A DNA stretch of 8,142 nucleotides from Subdoligranulum sp. (GCA_004555405.1 SFIE01000057.1:1-8142), one strand, 5' to 3'. Positions 1-6,979 are shown, counted from the stretch's first letter. A program made the numbers and translations. Notes: generated from the sequence alone by a model not told the origin.

Positions 1-47
1 TTGCATGAGCCGATTTTTTCCTTTACTCCCTCGAAATTTGTTGTATC

Positions 48-53
48 AGGAGG
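48..53 (+). promoter_or_regulatory. Ribosome binding site deciding the GTG start at 64
   Basis: A perfect AGGAGG lies ten bases before the GTG at 64. It falls inside the longer open frame, which argues that translation starts at 64 and not further upstream. Confidence 0.6.
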
Positions 54-63
54 TGTTGCTTCT

Positions 64-285
64 GTGAAATGTCCCTTTTGCAAAAATGAAATGGTTGTTG
101 GAAGCATTTCTCAAGATCGATATGCACTGAAATGGATCCCGGCTGAAAAAGATATGGGATTATTGAATTTCACCCCGCTTGTGAAGGGAATAAAACTCAC
201 CTCTCTGTCAGATGGCACAGCGGTAAAAGTTTTCTATTGCGAACCCTGCAGAAAATTCATCATAGACCAAGATGATCTGCGTTGA
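64..285 (+). CDS. Small two-CxxC (zinc-ribbon-like) protein, DUF6487-like
   Basis: This encodes a 73-residue protein with a CPFC knuckle at residues 3-6 and a second pair, CEPC, at 59-62, near a C-terminus that ends KFIIDQDDLR. Two CxxC pairs flanking a short beta-rich middle are typical of a zinc ribbon. The arrangement, with a Trp (W24) after the first knuckle and an 'F/YCxxCxKxIID' tail, resembles the small DUF6487 family of Firmicutes, whose function is unknown. I chose the GTG at 64 because AGGAGG lies at 48-53, ten bases upstream, and the protein then begins directly at the metal site. The frame is open back to base 1, so a longer form starting outside the window cannot be excluded. The gene is visibly more AT-rich than its right-hand neighbours. 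Zinc binding is inferred and the cellular role is unknown. Confidence 0.7.
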   Translation: MKCPFCKNEMVVGSISQDRYALKWIPAEKDMGLLNFTPLVKGIKLTSLSDGTAVKVFYCEPCRKFIIDQDDLR

Positions 286-315
286 TAAGAAAAGCCCCTG
301 TTCAATTTGCCAAAC

Positions 316-380
316 CCGGCGGCTGTATCCTTTTTTAAGGCAGTGCCGCAGCCGCCGGACAAACCATGCGGCGCTGCCTT
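316..380 (+). other. Two mutually exclusive hairpins in the leader of the PPC gene (possible terminator/attenuator)
   Basis: Hairpin A pairs 316-325 (CCGGCGGCTG) perfectly with 349-358 across a 23-base loop that contains a six-T run (331-336). Hairpin B pairs 337-349 with 368-380: 13 pairs, one of them a G-U, around an 18-base loop. Base 349 and the 5' arm of B (inside the loop of A) are shared, so the two folds compete. B ends ten bases before the Shine-Dalgarno of the next gene and is followed by a poor T-tract (TAGCTTTC). It could be the terminator of the small gene upstream, or the pair could act as a switch. The pairing is seen in the sequence; the function is inference. The rest of the 286-404 gap shows no gene. 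Confidence 0.4.
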
Positions 381-404
381 AGCTTTCATCGGAGGGACCT
401 TACT

Positions 405-824
405 ATGGAATACAGAAGATTTGCAAACACCATCGTAGCCAGAATAGACAAGGGCGAGGAAATTCTGGAAAAAATTCGGGAGATCGCCGCCAAAGAGCAT
501 ATCACGCTGGCAAGCATCAGCGCCTTAGGCGCCACCAACGATTTCACGGTGGGCGTGTATAAGGTCGATGAAAAAAAGTATTACGCCAATTCGTTTCAGG
601 GCAGCTTTGAGATCGTATCCCTGACAGGCACCATCAACACCATGAACGGCGAGTTTTATACACACATTCACATGAGCGCCGGAAACGATCAGGGGAAGGT
701 TTTCGGCGGGCATCTGAACAAAGCCGTTATAAGCGCCACCTGCGAAATGGTCATCACCCTGATCGACGGCCATGTGGACCGGGTGTATGATGAAGAAACC
801 GGACTGAACATCTTCCGTTTCTGA
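405..824 (+). CDS. PPC/DUF296-domain protein, putative DNA-binding or metal-binding
   Basis: A 139-residue protein that is essentially one PPC (DUF296) domain. The family hallmarks are in order: an N-terminal 'GEEILEKI' helix (17-24), SISALGA (37-43), SLTGTI (72-77), HIHMS (87-91) and GGHL (101-104) followed by ATCEMVI (111-117). His87, His89 and His103 correspond to the three histidines that coordinate a metal ion in structurally studied bacterial and archaeal PPC proteins. In plants the domain accompanies AT-hooks; the stand-alone bacterial versions are usually called DNA-binding proteins, but their role is poorly established. I chose ATG 405 because GGAGGG at 391-396 is eight bases upstream. 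The in-frame ATG at 366 would lie in the leader hairpin and add 13 unconserved residues. It is first of three co-directional genes, with 38 bases to the next. Confidence 0.85.
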   Translation: MEYRRFANTIVARIDKGEEILEKIREIAAKEHITLASISALGATNDFTVGVYKVDEKKYYANSFQGSFEIVSLTGTINTMNGEFYTHIHMSAGNDQGKVFGGHLNKAVISATCEMVITLIDGHVDRVYDEETGLNIFRF

Positions 825-862
825 TCCACCGGTGCATTCTGCCCCGCAGAAAGGAAAAGCGT

Positions 863-1453
863 ATGAATTTAGAGCAGCAAAAAGAGCTTATCCTAAGCGG
901 AAAAATGTATAACGACCTGACCTGCGAGTTGGTTGCCGCGCGGGAAAACACAGTGTTTTTGACCAACGAGTACAATGCCAGCTTTGGAAAGCCGCCCGAG
1001 GTAAGGGAGGCCATTCTCAAAAAGCTGCTGAAGTCCGTAGGAAAGGGTGTTCACTTCGAGCCCAATTTCCGCTGTGAATTTGGTTATAACATTTCCATCG
1101 GAAATAACTTTTACGCCAATTTTGATTGCATCATGCTGGATGGCGGCGGCATTGAGATCGGCGACAATGTTCTGTTTGGCCCCAGAGTGGGCATTTACAC
1201 CTCCAACCATGCAGCCGATGCGTGGGAACGGGTTCACGGGGCGTGCTATGCAAAGCCTGTCAAAATCGGCAGCAATGTTTGGGTCGGCGCGGGCGTTCAC
1301 ATCAATCAGGGCGTAAGCATTGGCAGCAACAGCATTATCGGCTCGGGAAGTGTTGTCACAAAGGATATTCCCCCCAATGTGGTGGCAGCCGGTGTTCCGT
1401 GCAGGGTGATCCGCCCCATTACACCGGCCGACAAAACCGGATACCAGCCCTGA
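863..1453 (+). CDS. Sugar O-acetyltransferase (maltose/galactoside acetyltransferase, LacA/Maa/NodL family)
   Basis: A 196-residue, full-length member of the hexapeptide-repeat acyltransferases, which move the acetyl group of acetyl-CoA to the 6-hydroxyl of a sugar. The N-terminal mac domain covers roughly residues 1-55 (KELILSGKMYND at 8-18). The left-handed beta-helix runs from about 60 to 185, with isoleucine/valine-rich hexapeptides (ISIGNN, IEIGDN, VKIGSNVWVGAG, VSIGSNSIIGSGSVV) and the closing PPNVVAAGVPCRVIR. His116 in TSNHA matches the catalytic histidine of LacA (His115). Asp18 and Asn86 (NFDC) match its acceptor-sugar contacts. It probably acts in the cytoplasm as a trimer. An AGAAAGGA ribosome site (848-855) precedes the ATG. 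The true acceptor cannot be read from sequence; Maa, LacA and NodL look alike. It is probably transcribed with the PPC gene before it and the ATPase after it. Confidence 0.92.
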   Translation: MNLEQQKELILSGKMYNDLTCELVAARENTVFLTNEYNASFGKPPEVREAILKKLLKSVGKGVHFEPNFRCEFGYNISIGNNFYANFDCIMLDGGGIEIGDNVLFGPRVGIYTSNHAADAWERVHGACYAKPVKIGSNVWVGAGVHINQGVSIGSNSIIGSGSVVTKDIPPNVVAAGVPCRVIRPITPADKTGYQP

Positions 1454-1531
1454 TCCCGCCGGCCCGCTTTATGCCGCGCCGCACCCACACTCGCCTTATG
1501 CAATTTTATGATCCGGAAAGGATGTGCCGGG

Positions 1532-2245
1532 ATGAACGCTCCGTTTATACAGCGTGTTTCTTTTGATTGGGATGAAATTCCTTCAAGCAATTATCTGCGC
1601 CACATTCCGGCGTTTCAGGGCCTTGAATCGCTGGATTTTCATGCGCCCGTCACCTTTTTTGTTGGCGAAAACGGCAGCGGAAAATCCACCCTGCTGGAAG
1701 CCATTGCCATAGAACACGGCTTCAATCCGGAGGGCGGCTCCAAAAATTATAAATTTTCCACCTACGACACCCATTCCGAGCTATGCCGCGCCATCACGCT
1801 TTCCAAAGGGTGCATACGAGAAAAATGGGGATATTTTCTCCGAGCGGAAAGCTTTTACAATGTCGCCACGCAGGAAATCAAATATTCCGACCCCATGCAC
1901 CCGGCCAATTATCACAATCAATCCCACGGCGAAAGCTTTTTGAGCATGGCGCAAAGCAACCTTTTGCCCGGCGGCTTATATCTTTTCGATGAGCCCGAGG
2001 CCGCGCTTTCGCCCCAACGGCAGCTGACCCTGCTGCTTGAGATCTACGAATGTGCCCAAGAGGGTGCGCAGTTTTTGATCGTTACGCATTCACCTATTCT
2101 TTTGGGCCTTCCCGGTGCTGAGATTTATTGCTTTGACAGCGGCCGGGTGCATTTATGCTCGTATGAAGAAACCGAAAGCTACCAGATCACCAAAATGTTC
2201 GTGAACAACCGGCAGGCGTTTCTGAAACGGCTTTTGGAGGAATGA
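1532..2245 (+). CDS. Predicted ABC/AAA-type ATPase (COG3910-like)
   Basis: A 237-residue soluble ATPase made of a single nucleotide-binding domain. The Walker A motif GENGSGKST is at 45-53, an ABC-signature-like QSHGES at 130-135, Walker B with the catalytic glutamate in YLFDEPEAALSP at 150-161, and the switch histidine in IVTHSP at 183-188. There is no membrane segment, coiled-coil arm or nuclease domain, so this is neither an SMC/RecF-type nor an OLD-family protein. It matches the short stand-alone 'predicted ATPase' type, which is common in bacteria and has no assigned function. I prefer ATG 1532, with AAAGGA (1517-1522) nine bases upstream, over ATG 1508, which has no ribosome site and adds MIRKGCAG. 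It starts 78 bases after the acetyltransferase and is followed by a strong hairpin. ATPase activity is confident; the role is unknown. Confidence 0.8.
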   Translation: MNAPFIQRVSFDWDEIPSSNYLRHIPAFQGLESLDFHAPVTFFVGENGSGKSTLLEAIAIEHGFNPEGGSKNYKFSTYDTHSELCRAITLSKGCIREKWGYFLRAESFYNVATQEIKYSDPMHPANYHNQSHGESFLSMAQSNLLPGGLYLFDEPEAALSPQRQLTLLLEIYECAQEGAQFLIVTHSPILLGLPGAEIYCFDSGRVHLCSYEETESYQITKMFVNNRQAFLKRLLEE

Positions 2246-2275
2246 TGCATTCGATATCGGCATCAAAGCCCTATA

Positions 2276-2312
2276 CCGGGAAACTGCCCTATTTCTGCAG
2301 GCAGTTTCCCGG
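2276..2312 (+). terminator. Strong hairpin after the ATPase gene
   Basis: A perfect 13-bp inverted repeat (2276-2288 with 2300-2312, arm CCGGGAAACTGCC) and an 11-base loop lie 30 bases after the ATPase stop. No T-tract follows directly (the next Ts are at 2319-2321 and 2336-2340). It may protect the 3' end or assist the terminator at 2347-2405 rather than terminate alone. Confidence 0.5.
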
Positions 2313-2346
2313 CCCACCCCTTTGGCCCCTTAAAAATTTTTGCATC

Positions 2347-2405
2347 AAAAAAGGCAGAGGCCCGGCCCCTTTGGGGGATGCCGATCCTCTGCCTTGTTAT
2401 TTTTT
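2347..2405. terminator. Bidirectional intrinsic terminator between convergent genes
   Basis: A perfect 10-bp stem (2351-2360 AAGGCAGAGG with 2386-2395) carries a T-run on each side when read outward. On the plus strand it is followed by GTTATTTTTT (2396-2405). On the minus strand it is followed by TTTTTT (complement of 2347-2352). It serves the plus-strand operon ending at 2245 and the minus-strand gene ending at 2404. Confidence 0.8.
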
Positions 2406-3666
2406 ATGCCTGCAGCCATGCCTTCTGTGCTGCCATCAGCACAGCGGCGCGGCTGGCCGTAAAGTTTAAGCCGCCCTGCAGATAGCACATATAGGGCGCG
2501 CGCAGCGGGCCGTCGCAGCTCAGCTCAATGGTGCTGCCTGTGGTAAAGCTGCCGCTGGCCATGATCACCTCGTCGGTATAGCCGGGCTCATGGCTGGGCT
2601 CGGGGGCCACATAGCTGTCCACCGGGCTGAGTGCCTGAATACCCTGACAAAAGCCCACCAGCGCTTCGGCGCTGCCTGCCTCAAAGCAGGTAACGATATC
2701 GTTGTGCGGCTCGTGATACAGCGGCACCGGCGCTTTGTCCAGCAGGCCCAGCAGGCACTGTGCATATACAGCGGTTTTCAGCGCCTCACACACGGTGCCG
2801 GGGGCGGCATACAGGCCCAAAAACATTTCGCGCATGGTTTCCAGCGTGCAGCCGATCTCACGCCCGGTGCCGGGGGCCGAATAGCGGTGGCCGCATTTTT
2901 CCACCAGATCGCTGCGGCCGGCAATATAGCCGCCGGTGGGGGCAATGCCGCCGCCGGGGTTTTTGATAAAGCTGCCCGCGATCAGATCCGCGCCCACCGC
3001 CAGGGGCTCACGGGTTTGGGTAAACTCGCCGTAGCAGTTGTCCACAAACACCACAATATCGGGGTTGGCGGCCTTGGCGGTTTTTACCACCTGCTCGATC
3101 TGCTCTAAGGTAAAGGCGTTTCGCTTGCTGTAACCGCGGCTGCGCTGGATATGGCACACCGTGGCATGGGGTGCCTTGCGGGCGATCAAATCAAGATCGG
3201 GGGTCATATCCGGCTTCAGCGGGGCTTCGTCATACTTGATGCCATACTCGGCCAGCGTGCCGCAGCCCTTGCCTGCCTCGCCAATGCCGATCACACCTTC
3301 CAGCGTGTCATAGGGGCGGCCGGTGGCGGCCAGCAGCGTGTCGCCTGCGCGCAGCAGGCCAAACAGGGCCACCGTAAGCGTGTGGGTGCCGCTCATAAAC
3401 TGGCTGCGCACCAGCGCATCCTCGGCCCCCACCACCTTGGCAAAAATCTGCTCCAGCTTGTCACGGCCCGGGTCCCACAGGCCGTAGCCCGTAGAGCCAA
3501 ACAGCTCCGTGGCAGCCATATTACATTCTGTAAAAGCACTCAGCATTTTCAACTGATTGTAATCTCGAATCTGCTCCAATTTGGCAAATTCCGGCTGGCA
3601 AAGGGCCATCACCTGTTGATCCAGCGCCAATGCCTTTTCATTAAAGGGGAAAAATTCTTTCAGCAT
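2404..3666 (-). CDS. Methionine gamma-lyase family PLP protein ('aluminium resistance' type, COG4100)
   Basis: A 420-residue fold-type I PLP enzyme, full length for the Met_gamma_lyase (PF06838) family, whose B. subtilis member is YnbB. Visible marks are YGLWDPGRD (61-69), a cofactor-phosphate loop SQFMSGTHT (88-96), the PLP-ring aspartate in VFVDNCYGEF (206-215, Asp209) and the Schiff-base lysine Lys235 in GSFIKNPGGG (231-240). The C-terminal domain ends in a SGSFTTGSTIELSCDGP region (about 378-394). Family members are annotated as C-S lyases acting on methionine or cystathionine, but substrate and role are not well proven, and the aluminium link comes from overexpression work. In many Firmicutes the gene sits beside hfq/miaA; here it is not, lying 146 bases after murD on the same strand. 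AAGGAA (complement of 3676-3682) sets the ATG. A murD terminator lies between the two genes, so it probably has its own promoter, which I could not fix. Confidence 0.9.
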   Translation of the reverse strand: MLKEFFPFNEKALALDQQVMALCQPEFAKLEQIRDYNQLKMLSAFTECNMAATELFGSTGYGLWDPGRDKLEQIFAKVVGAEDALVRSQFMSGTHTLTVALFGLLRAGDTLLAATGRPYDTLEGVIGIGEAGKGCGTLAEYGIKYDEAPLKPDMTPDLDLIARKAPHATVCHIQRSRGYSKRNAFTLEQIEQVVKTAKAANPDIVVFVDNCYGEFTQTREPLAVGADLIAGSFIKNPGGGIAPTGGYIAGRSDLVEKCGHRYSAPGTGREIGCTLETMREMFLGLYAAPGTVCEALKTAVYAQCLLGLLDKAPVPLYHEPHNDIVTCFEAGSAEALVGFCQGIQALSPVDSYVAPEPSHEPGYTDEVIMASGSFTTGSTIELSCDGPLRAPYMCYLQGGLNFTASRAAVLMAAQKAWLQA

Positions 3667-3724
3667 TTGTATTATTTCCTTAGCTTTATACTATTTGTAC
3701 TAAATTTCCGCTGTTTTCCGACAC

Positions 3725-3774
3725 AAAACCCCGGCAGGCAAATTCGGCCAAAGCCGGGCATTCGCCCGCCGGGG
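3725..3774 (-). terminator. Probable intrinsic terminator of murD
   Basis: On the minus strand, 38 bases after the murD stop, 3774-3764 pairs with 3739-3729: 11 positions, with one G-U. It is followed by TTTTGTGT. The stem is very GC-rich, the loop is long (24 bases) and the T-tract short, so strength is uncertain. A second small hairpin (3790-3795 with 3805-3810) lies directly after the stop codon and has no minus-strand T-tract. Confidence 0.55.
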
Positions 3775-3812
3775 ACTGCATCGCGTTTCGGCAGCGTTCG
3801 CAGTGCTGCCTT

Positions 3813-5207
3813 TTATTTCAGCTCGTTCACCAGGCGCTTAAAGTGCTGGCCGCGCACCTCAAAGTTGGGGTACAGGTCAAAGCTGGCGCTGGCCGGGCTG
3901 AACAGCACCTCGTCACCGCTTATGGCCAGCTTGCGGGCAATGCTCACAGCTTCCTCCAGGGTGGCGGCGTGCTCAATGCGCAGGGCCTCCCAGCCGGGGA
4001 TCTTTTTCACTTCCTGCTCGATCACCGGGCCGGTTGCGCCCATCAGGATCAGGGTTTTCACATTTTCCACGATCACCGGAGCCAGCGGAGCATAGGGGAT
4101 TTTTTTATCGTAGCCGCCTGCGATCAGGATCAGCTTCTGGTTGTAGCTGCGCAAACCGGCAATGGTGCGCGTGGGGCTGGTGCCGATGGAATCGTTATAC
4201 CAGGTCACGCCGTCCAGCGTGCGCACGGGCTCCAGGCGATGCTCCACACCGGTAAAGGTGCTGCCCACCTTGCGAATGGCCTCAACCGGCACTTCGCCCC
4301 ACACAGCCGCGATCGCGCCCAGCATATTTTCCACATTGTGCAGCCCCCGCAGCTTGATCTCGCTGCGCTGCATCACAGGGGTCACCACGCCGTCGGCTGC
4401 CATGCACAGGGTATCGTCCTCCTTGCGCAAAAAGGCGCCGTTGTCGGTATCGTGCAGGCGGGTAAACCACACCTGATCGCCCACGCAGTCCGCCTTCATG
4501 CCGCGGCTGATGTCATTTTCAAAGCCCAGCACAGCGCGGCAGGGCTTTTTTTGCCACAGCAGAATGTTGCGCTTAGCGTCCACATATTCTTTCATATCCT
4601 TGTGATGGTCCAGATGGTTGGGGGTCACATTGGTCACCACCGCAATGTTGGGGCTCTGGTGCATGCTGATCAGCTGGAAGCTGCTCAGCTCCACCACGGC
4701 CATATCCTCGGGCTCCACCTGCGTTACAATGGGCAGCAGGGCACGGCCAATGTTGCCGCCCAGCCACACACGGCGGCCGGCAGCCTCGTAAAACTTGCTG
4801 ATCAGCGTGGTGGTGGTGGTTTTGCCGTCCGAGCCGGTCACGGCCACAATGCGGCAGGGGCAGTATTTGAAAAACATTTCCATTTCGCTGGTACACTCGG
4901 TACCGGCGGCAATGGCCTGCTGCAAAGCGGGAGTAAAATACTCAAAGCCGGGGGTGCGCATAATGATATCCTGCCCCTTAAAGCCATCCATATAGTTTTC
5001 GCCAAGGCTCAGCGAAATGCCCAGCCTGCGAATGGTATCGGCATAATCGCCGAAAGCCTCCACATTGGGCTTTTTGTCGCACAGAGTCACCTGTGCGCCC
5101 ATTTCCACAAACTGCTCAATGCACTGCTTGTGGCTTACGCCTGCGCCGATAAAGGCCACTTTTTTGCCTTTCAGATAGGCGCTCATTGCATCATATACCT
5201 GCTGCAT
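3813..5207 (-). CDS. murD: UDP-N-acetylmuramoyl-L-alanine--D-glutamate ligase
   Basis: MurD adds D-glutamate to UDP-MurNAc-L-Ala using ATP in the cytoplasmic phase of peptidoglycan synthesis. All three Mur-ligase domains are present in 464 residues, a normal length: a Rossmann-like UDP-binding domain with KVAFIGAGVSH (16-26); a central ATPase domain with P-loop GSDGKTTTT (125-133), ELSSFQL (173-179), NVTPNHLDHH (193-202) and the likely carbamylated lysine in DAKRNIL (Lys212); and a C-terminal domain with GVEHRLE (320-326), YNDSIGTSPTRT (337-348), GGYDKKIPY (364-372) and the signature SPASASFD (437-444). The GSDG form of the P-loop is usual in clostridial MurD. AAAGGAGG (complement of 5219-5226) lies 11 bases before the ATG. 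The gene stands alone here, not in a dcw cluster, with its own promoter at 5289-5317 and a nearby repeat set that may control it. Confidence 0.96.
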   Translation of the reverse strand: MQQVYDAMSAYLKGKKVAFIGAGVSHKQCIEQFVEMGAQVTLCDKKPNVEAFGDYADTIRRLGISLSLGENYMDGFKGQDIIMRTPGFEYFTPALQQAIAAGTECTSEMEMFFKYCPCRIVAVTGSDGKTTTTTLISKFYEAAGRRVWLGGNIGRALLPIVTQVEPEDMAVVELSSFQLISMHQSPNIAVVTNVTPNHLDHHKDMKEYVDAKRNILLWQKKPCRAVLGFENDISRGMKADCVGDQVWFTRLHDTDNGAFLRKEDDTLCMAADGVVTPVMQRSEIKLRGLHNVENMLGAIAAVWGEVPVEAIRKVGSTFTGVEHRLEPVRTLDGVTWYNDSIGTSPTRTIAGLRSYNQKLILIAGGYDKKIPYAPLAPVIVENVKTLILMGATGPVIEQEVKKIPGWEALRIEHAATLEEAVSIARKLAISGDEVLFSPASASFDLYPNFEVRGQHFKRLVNELK

Positions 5208-5256
5208 ATTTCCAACAGCCTCCTTTAAAGTGCCGTATTCCGTCTTTGTGAATTAC

Positions 5257-5297
5257 TGCGTATCATTTTTATACGCATAACTAAAATTATTATACGC
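5257..5297. promoter_or_regulatory. Operator-like ATACGC repeats at the murD promoter
   Basis: A 7-bp inverted repeat, TGCGTAT (5257-5263) and ATACGCA (5271-5277), is separated by seven bases. A direct repeat, TATACGC, occurs at 5270-5276 and again at 5291-5297, 21 bases apart (two helical turns). The rightmost copy overlaps the -10 of murD. The inverted repeat would sit at about +6 to +26 of the transcript, where it could be a repressor site or an RNA hairpin. The repeats are plain in the sequence; regulation is inferred. Confidence 0.45.
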
Positions 5298-5317
5298 TTT
5301 TTTTGCCCGAAGCGCAA
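5289..5317 (-). promoter_or_regulatory. murD promoter (sigma-A type)
   Basis: On the minus strand a -35 TTGCGC (complement of 5312-5317) is separated by 17 bases from a perfect -10 TATAAT (complement of 5289-5294). The predicted start near 5282 gives a leader of about 75 bases. Confidence 0.75.
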
Positions 5318-5337
5318 CGGTTTGTAAGCCTTTGTGT

Positions 5338-5366
5338 TTGAGTTTTCTCCCCGGTTCTGCTATAAT
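5338..5366 (+). promoter_or_regulatory. Promoter of the peptide-binding lipoprotein gene
   Basis: TTGAGT (5338-5343), a 17-base spacer and a perfect TATAAT (5361-5366) preceded by an extended TG (TGCTATAAT). The predicted start near 5373 gives a leader of about 37 bases, with AAAGGAGA at 5393-5400. It is divergent from the murD promoter. Confidence 0.82.
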
Positions 5367-5409
5367 GTTGATTTAGAAACCATCATTCGCCCAAAGGAGA
5401 GCTTTTGCC

Positions 5410-6966
5410 ATGTTTCGTAAATTTCTGTGTAGTGCATTGGCGGCAATGTGTTTGGCGCTGGGCCTTTCCGGCTGCGGCGGCAGCGCCAACAGCTTCACAT
5501 GGCGTGTAGACACGCTGCCCGCCAACCTTGACCCCCAGCTGGCCAGCGAAAGCAGCGATGTGACCGCCTGCCTGAACCTGTACAGCGGACTGTTCCGTTT
5601 GGATGCAAACGGTGAGGTGCAGCCCGATGCCTGCGAGGATTACGAGGTTTCTCCCAACGGCCTTACCTATACCTTTCACATCAAAAGCGGCCTTACCTAC
5701 AACGGCTACCGCGGCGCGGCCAACACCACCCCCGTGACCGCACAGGATTTTGCCTTTGGCCTGCAGCGCGTGTTTCTGCCCGAAACCGGCAGCCCCTACA
5801 CCGAGGCTTTTTCCTGCATTTCAGGCAGCAATAAGGCCCTGCGGGGCGATGCCTCCGCCTTGGGCGTACAGGCGGCCGACGATCACACGCTGGTGATCAC
5901 CCTTTCCCATAAGGATGCAGACTTTACGCGCAAGCTGTGCCTGCCGGGCGCCATGCCCTGCAACCGGGAGTTTTTTGAAAGCACCGGCGGTGCTTATGCC
6001 CTGAGCAGTAAAATGACCTTGGCCAACGGCCCCTTCTATTTGTATAACTGGACGGAAAACGGCCTGTTTCTGCGCCGCAAGGCCAGCGGAAGTCTGGTAA
6101 ACGCTGTGCGCATCGTGCTGCATAGTGACGATGTTTCCACCGAAAAGCCCCTCACGGCCCCCCTGCAGGTGCAAAACGAAAAAGCCGATGCCGCCCTGTA
6201 CACCGGCGGCGAGGATACCGGCCTGCCCTCGGTGCGCTACACCGACACCACATGGTGCCTGCTGTTCAACACGCAAAACGCCATGCTGAGTAATCTTTCG
6301 CTGCGGCAGGCCCTGGCACAGGCGGCCTACAGCGCTGACCTTCCGCCTGCCGAGGGGCTGGAAACCGCCGGCGGCCTGATTCCGCCTGCGGTCACGGTGG
6401 GCAGCCAAAGCTACCGCGATGCCGTGGGCAGTGCCCTGCCCGCCAGCCAGAACGCCGCCGCCCTGTGCCAGAATGCACTGACCGAGCTGGGGGTCAGCTC
6501 GGTGCGCGGGCTTACGGTGCTTTTGCCCGAAGACTGCCCTGCCGCCGATGCCTTTGCCTCGCTTAATCAGCTGTGGCAGTCGCAGCTGGGGCTGTATATC
6601 AATGTGCAGCAGCTGCCCATGGAGGATCTTCTTTCCGCCCAGAGCAGCGGCGATTATGCCATTATGCTGTTGCCCCTTTCCTCTGCTGAAAACGCCCCCC
6701 ACGCGCTGCTGCGCCAATTTGGTGACGGCGGGCTGTGCCGCTGGGTTTCGGCCGAATTTCAGGCCCGCGCCGCTGCGCTTTCCCCCGCTGCCTCCGGCTA
6801 TGCGCAGGATTGCGCCGCGCTTGAGCGCGAGCTTTTAAACGAAGCCGTGCTTGTGCCGCTGTTTTTCCAGCAGCAGCAGCTGTTGATCTCCCCCAAGGTG
6901 AGCGGGCTGGTATTCGATCCCTTCGGCCCCACCGTAGATCTCACATGGGCCTGCAAATCCCGATAA
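5410..6966 (+). CDS. ABC-type oligopeptide-binding lipoprotein (OppA-like, SBP family 5)
   Basis: A 518-residue extracytoplasmic solute-binding protein. A short signal peptide (MFRK charged start, hydrophobic 5-18) ends in the lipobox LSGC, so Cys22 should be lipid-anchored to the outer face of the membrane. The mature start follows the family 5 pattern: LPANLDPQLASESSD (36-50), LYSGLFRLDANGEVQPDACEDYEVSPNGLTYTFHIKSG (in stretches from about 57 to 94) and VTAQDFAFGLQRVF (about 109-122). The C-terminal half is more divergent, with Gln-rich stretches. Family 5 proteins hand peptides, nickel or other small solutes to an Opp/Dpp permease. No permease or ATPase gene follows, and an intrinsic terminator ends the unit, so it must share a transporter encoded elsewhere or act as a sensor. 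AAAGGAGA is nine bases before the ATG, and the strong divergent promoter suggests good expression. The substrate cannot be read. Confidence 0.9.
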   Translation: MFRKFLCSALAAMCLALGLSGCGGSANSFTWRVDTLPANLDPQLASESSDVTACLNLYSGLFRLDANGEVQPDACEDYEVSPNGLTYTFHIKSGLTYNGYRGAANTTPVTAQDFAFGLQRVFLPETGSPYTEAFSCISGSNKALRGDASALGVQAADDHTLVITLSHKDADFTRKLCLPGAMPCNREFFESTGGAYALSSKMTLANGPFYLYNWTENGLFLRRKASGSLVNAVRIVLHSDDVSTEKPLTAPLQVQNEKADAALYTGGEDTGLPSVRYTDTTWCLLFNTQNAMLSNLSLRQALAQAAYSADLPPAEGLETAGGLIPPAVTVGSQSYRDAVGSALPASQNAAALCQNALTELGVSSVRGLTVLLPEDCPAADAFASLNQLWQSQLGLYINVQQLPMEDLLSAQSSGDYAIMLLPLSSAENAPHALLRQFGDGGLCRWVSAEFQARAAALSPAASGYAQDCAALERELLNEAVLVPLFFQQQQLLISPKVSGLVFDPFGPTVDLTWACKSR

Positions 6967-6979
6967 GCTTTTTCTCTTT

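Noticed and set aside
1532..2245. The ATPase as part of an antiphage system (OLD/Abi-type or Septu-like)
   Set aside because: It has only a single nucleotide-binding domain. No nuclease, toxin or other defence partner lies next to it, and the neighbours look metabolic.
2242..2469. A 75-codon plus-strand ORF overlapping the ATPase stop (ATGA) with GGAGG close before it
   Set aside because: The ribosome-site spacing is too short, the frame runs through the 13-bp hairpin and the bidirectional terminator, and it enters the convergent gene in antisense.
3683..3720. A possible promoter for the PLP-enzyme gene (TAGTAT/TATAAA-like boxes on the minus strand)
   Set aside because: No -35 box at a suitable distance stands out, so I could not place a promoter with confidence.
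3790..3811. A plus-strand terminator-like hairpin (GGCAGC...GCTGCC followed by TTTTATTT)
   Set aside because: No plus-strand gene ends upstream of it. The T-run is the antisense of the murD stop region, so it is at most a 3' UTR hairpin of murD.
3151..4095. A 314-codon plus-strand open frame across the end of murD and the start of the PLP-enzyme gene
   Set aside because: It crosses two well-supported minus-strand genes and two hairpins, and has low-complexity antisense composition. It is a shadow.
3843..5228. A long plus-strand open frame (461 codons) covering nearly all of murD in antisense
   Set aside because: It is rich in His, Ala, Gly and Gln, lacks recognisable motifs and mirrors the GC-biased third positions of murD. 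It is a codon-bias shadow.
5821..6717. A 298-codon minus-strand open frame inside the peptide-binding lipoprotein gene
   Set aside because: Its Gly/Gln/His-rich composition and exact antisense position to a motif-rich gene mark it as a shadow.
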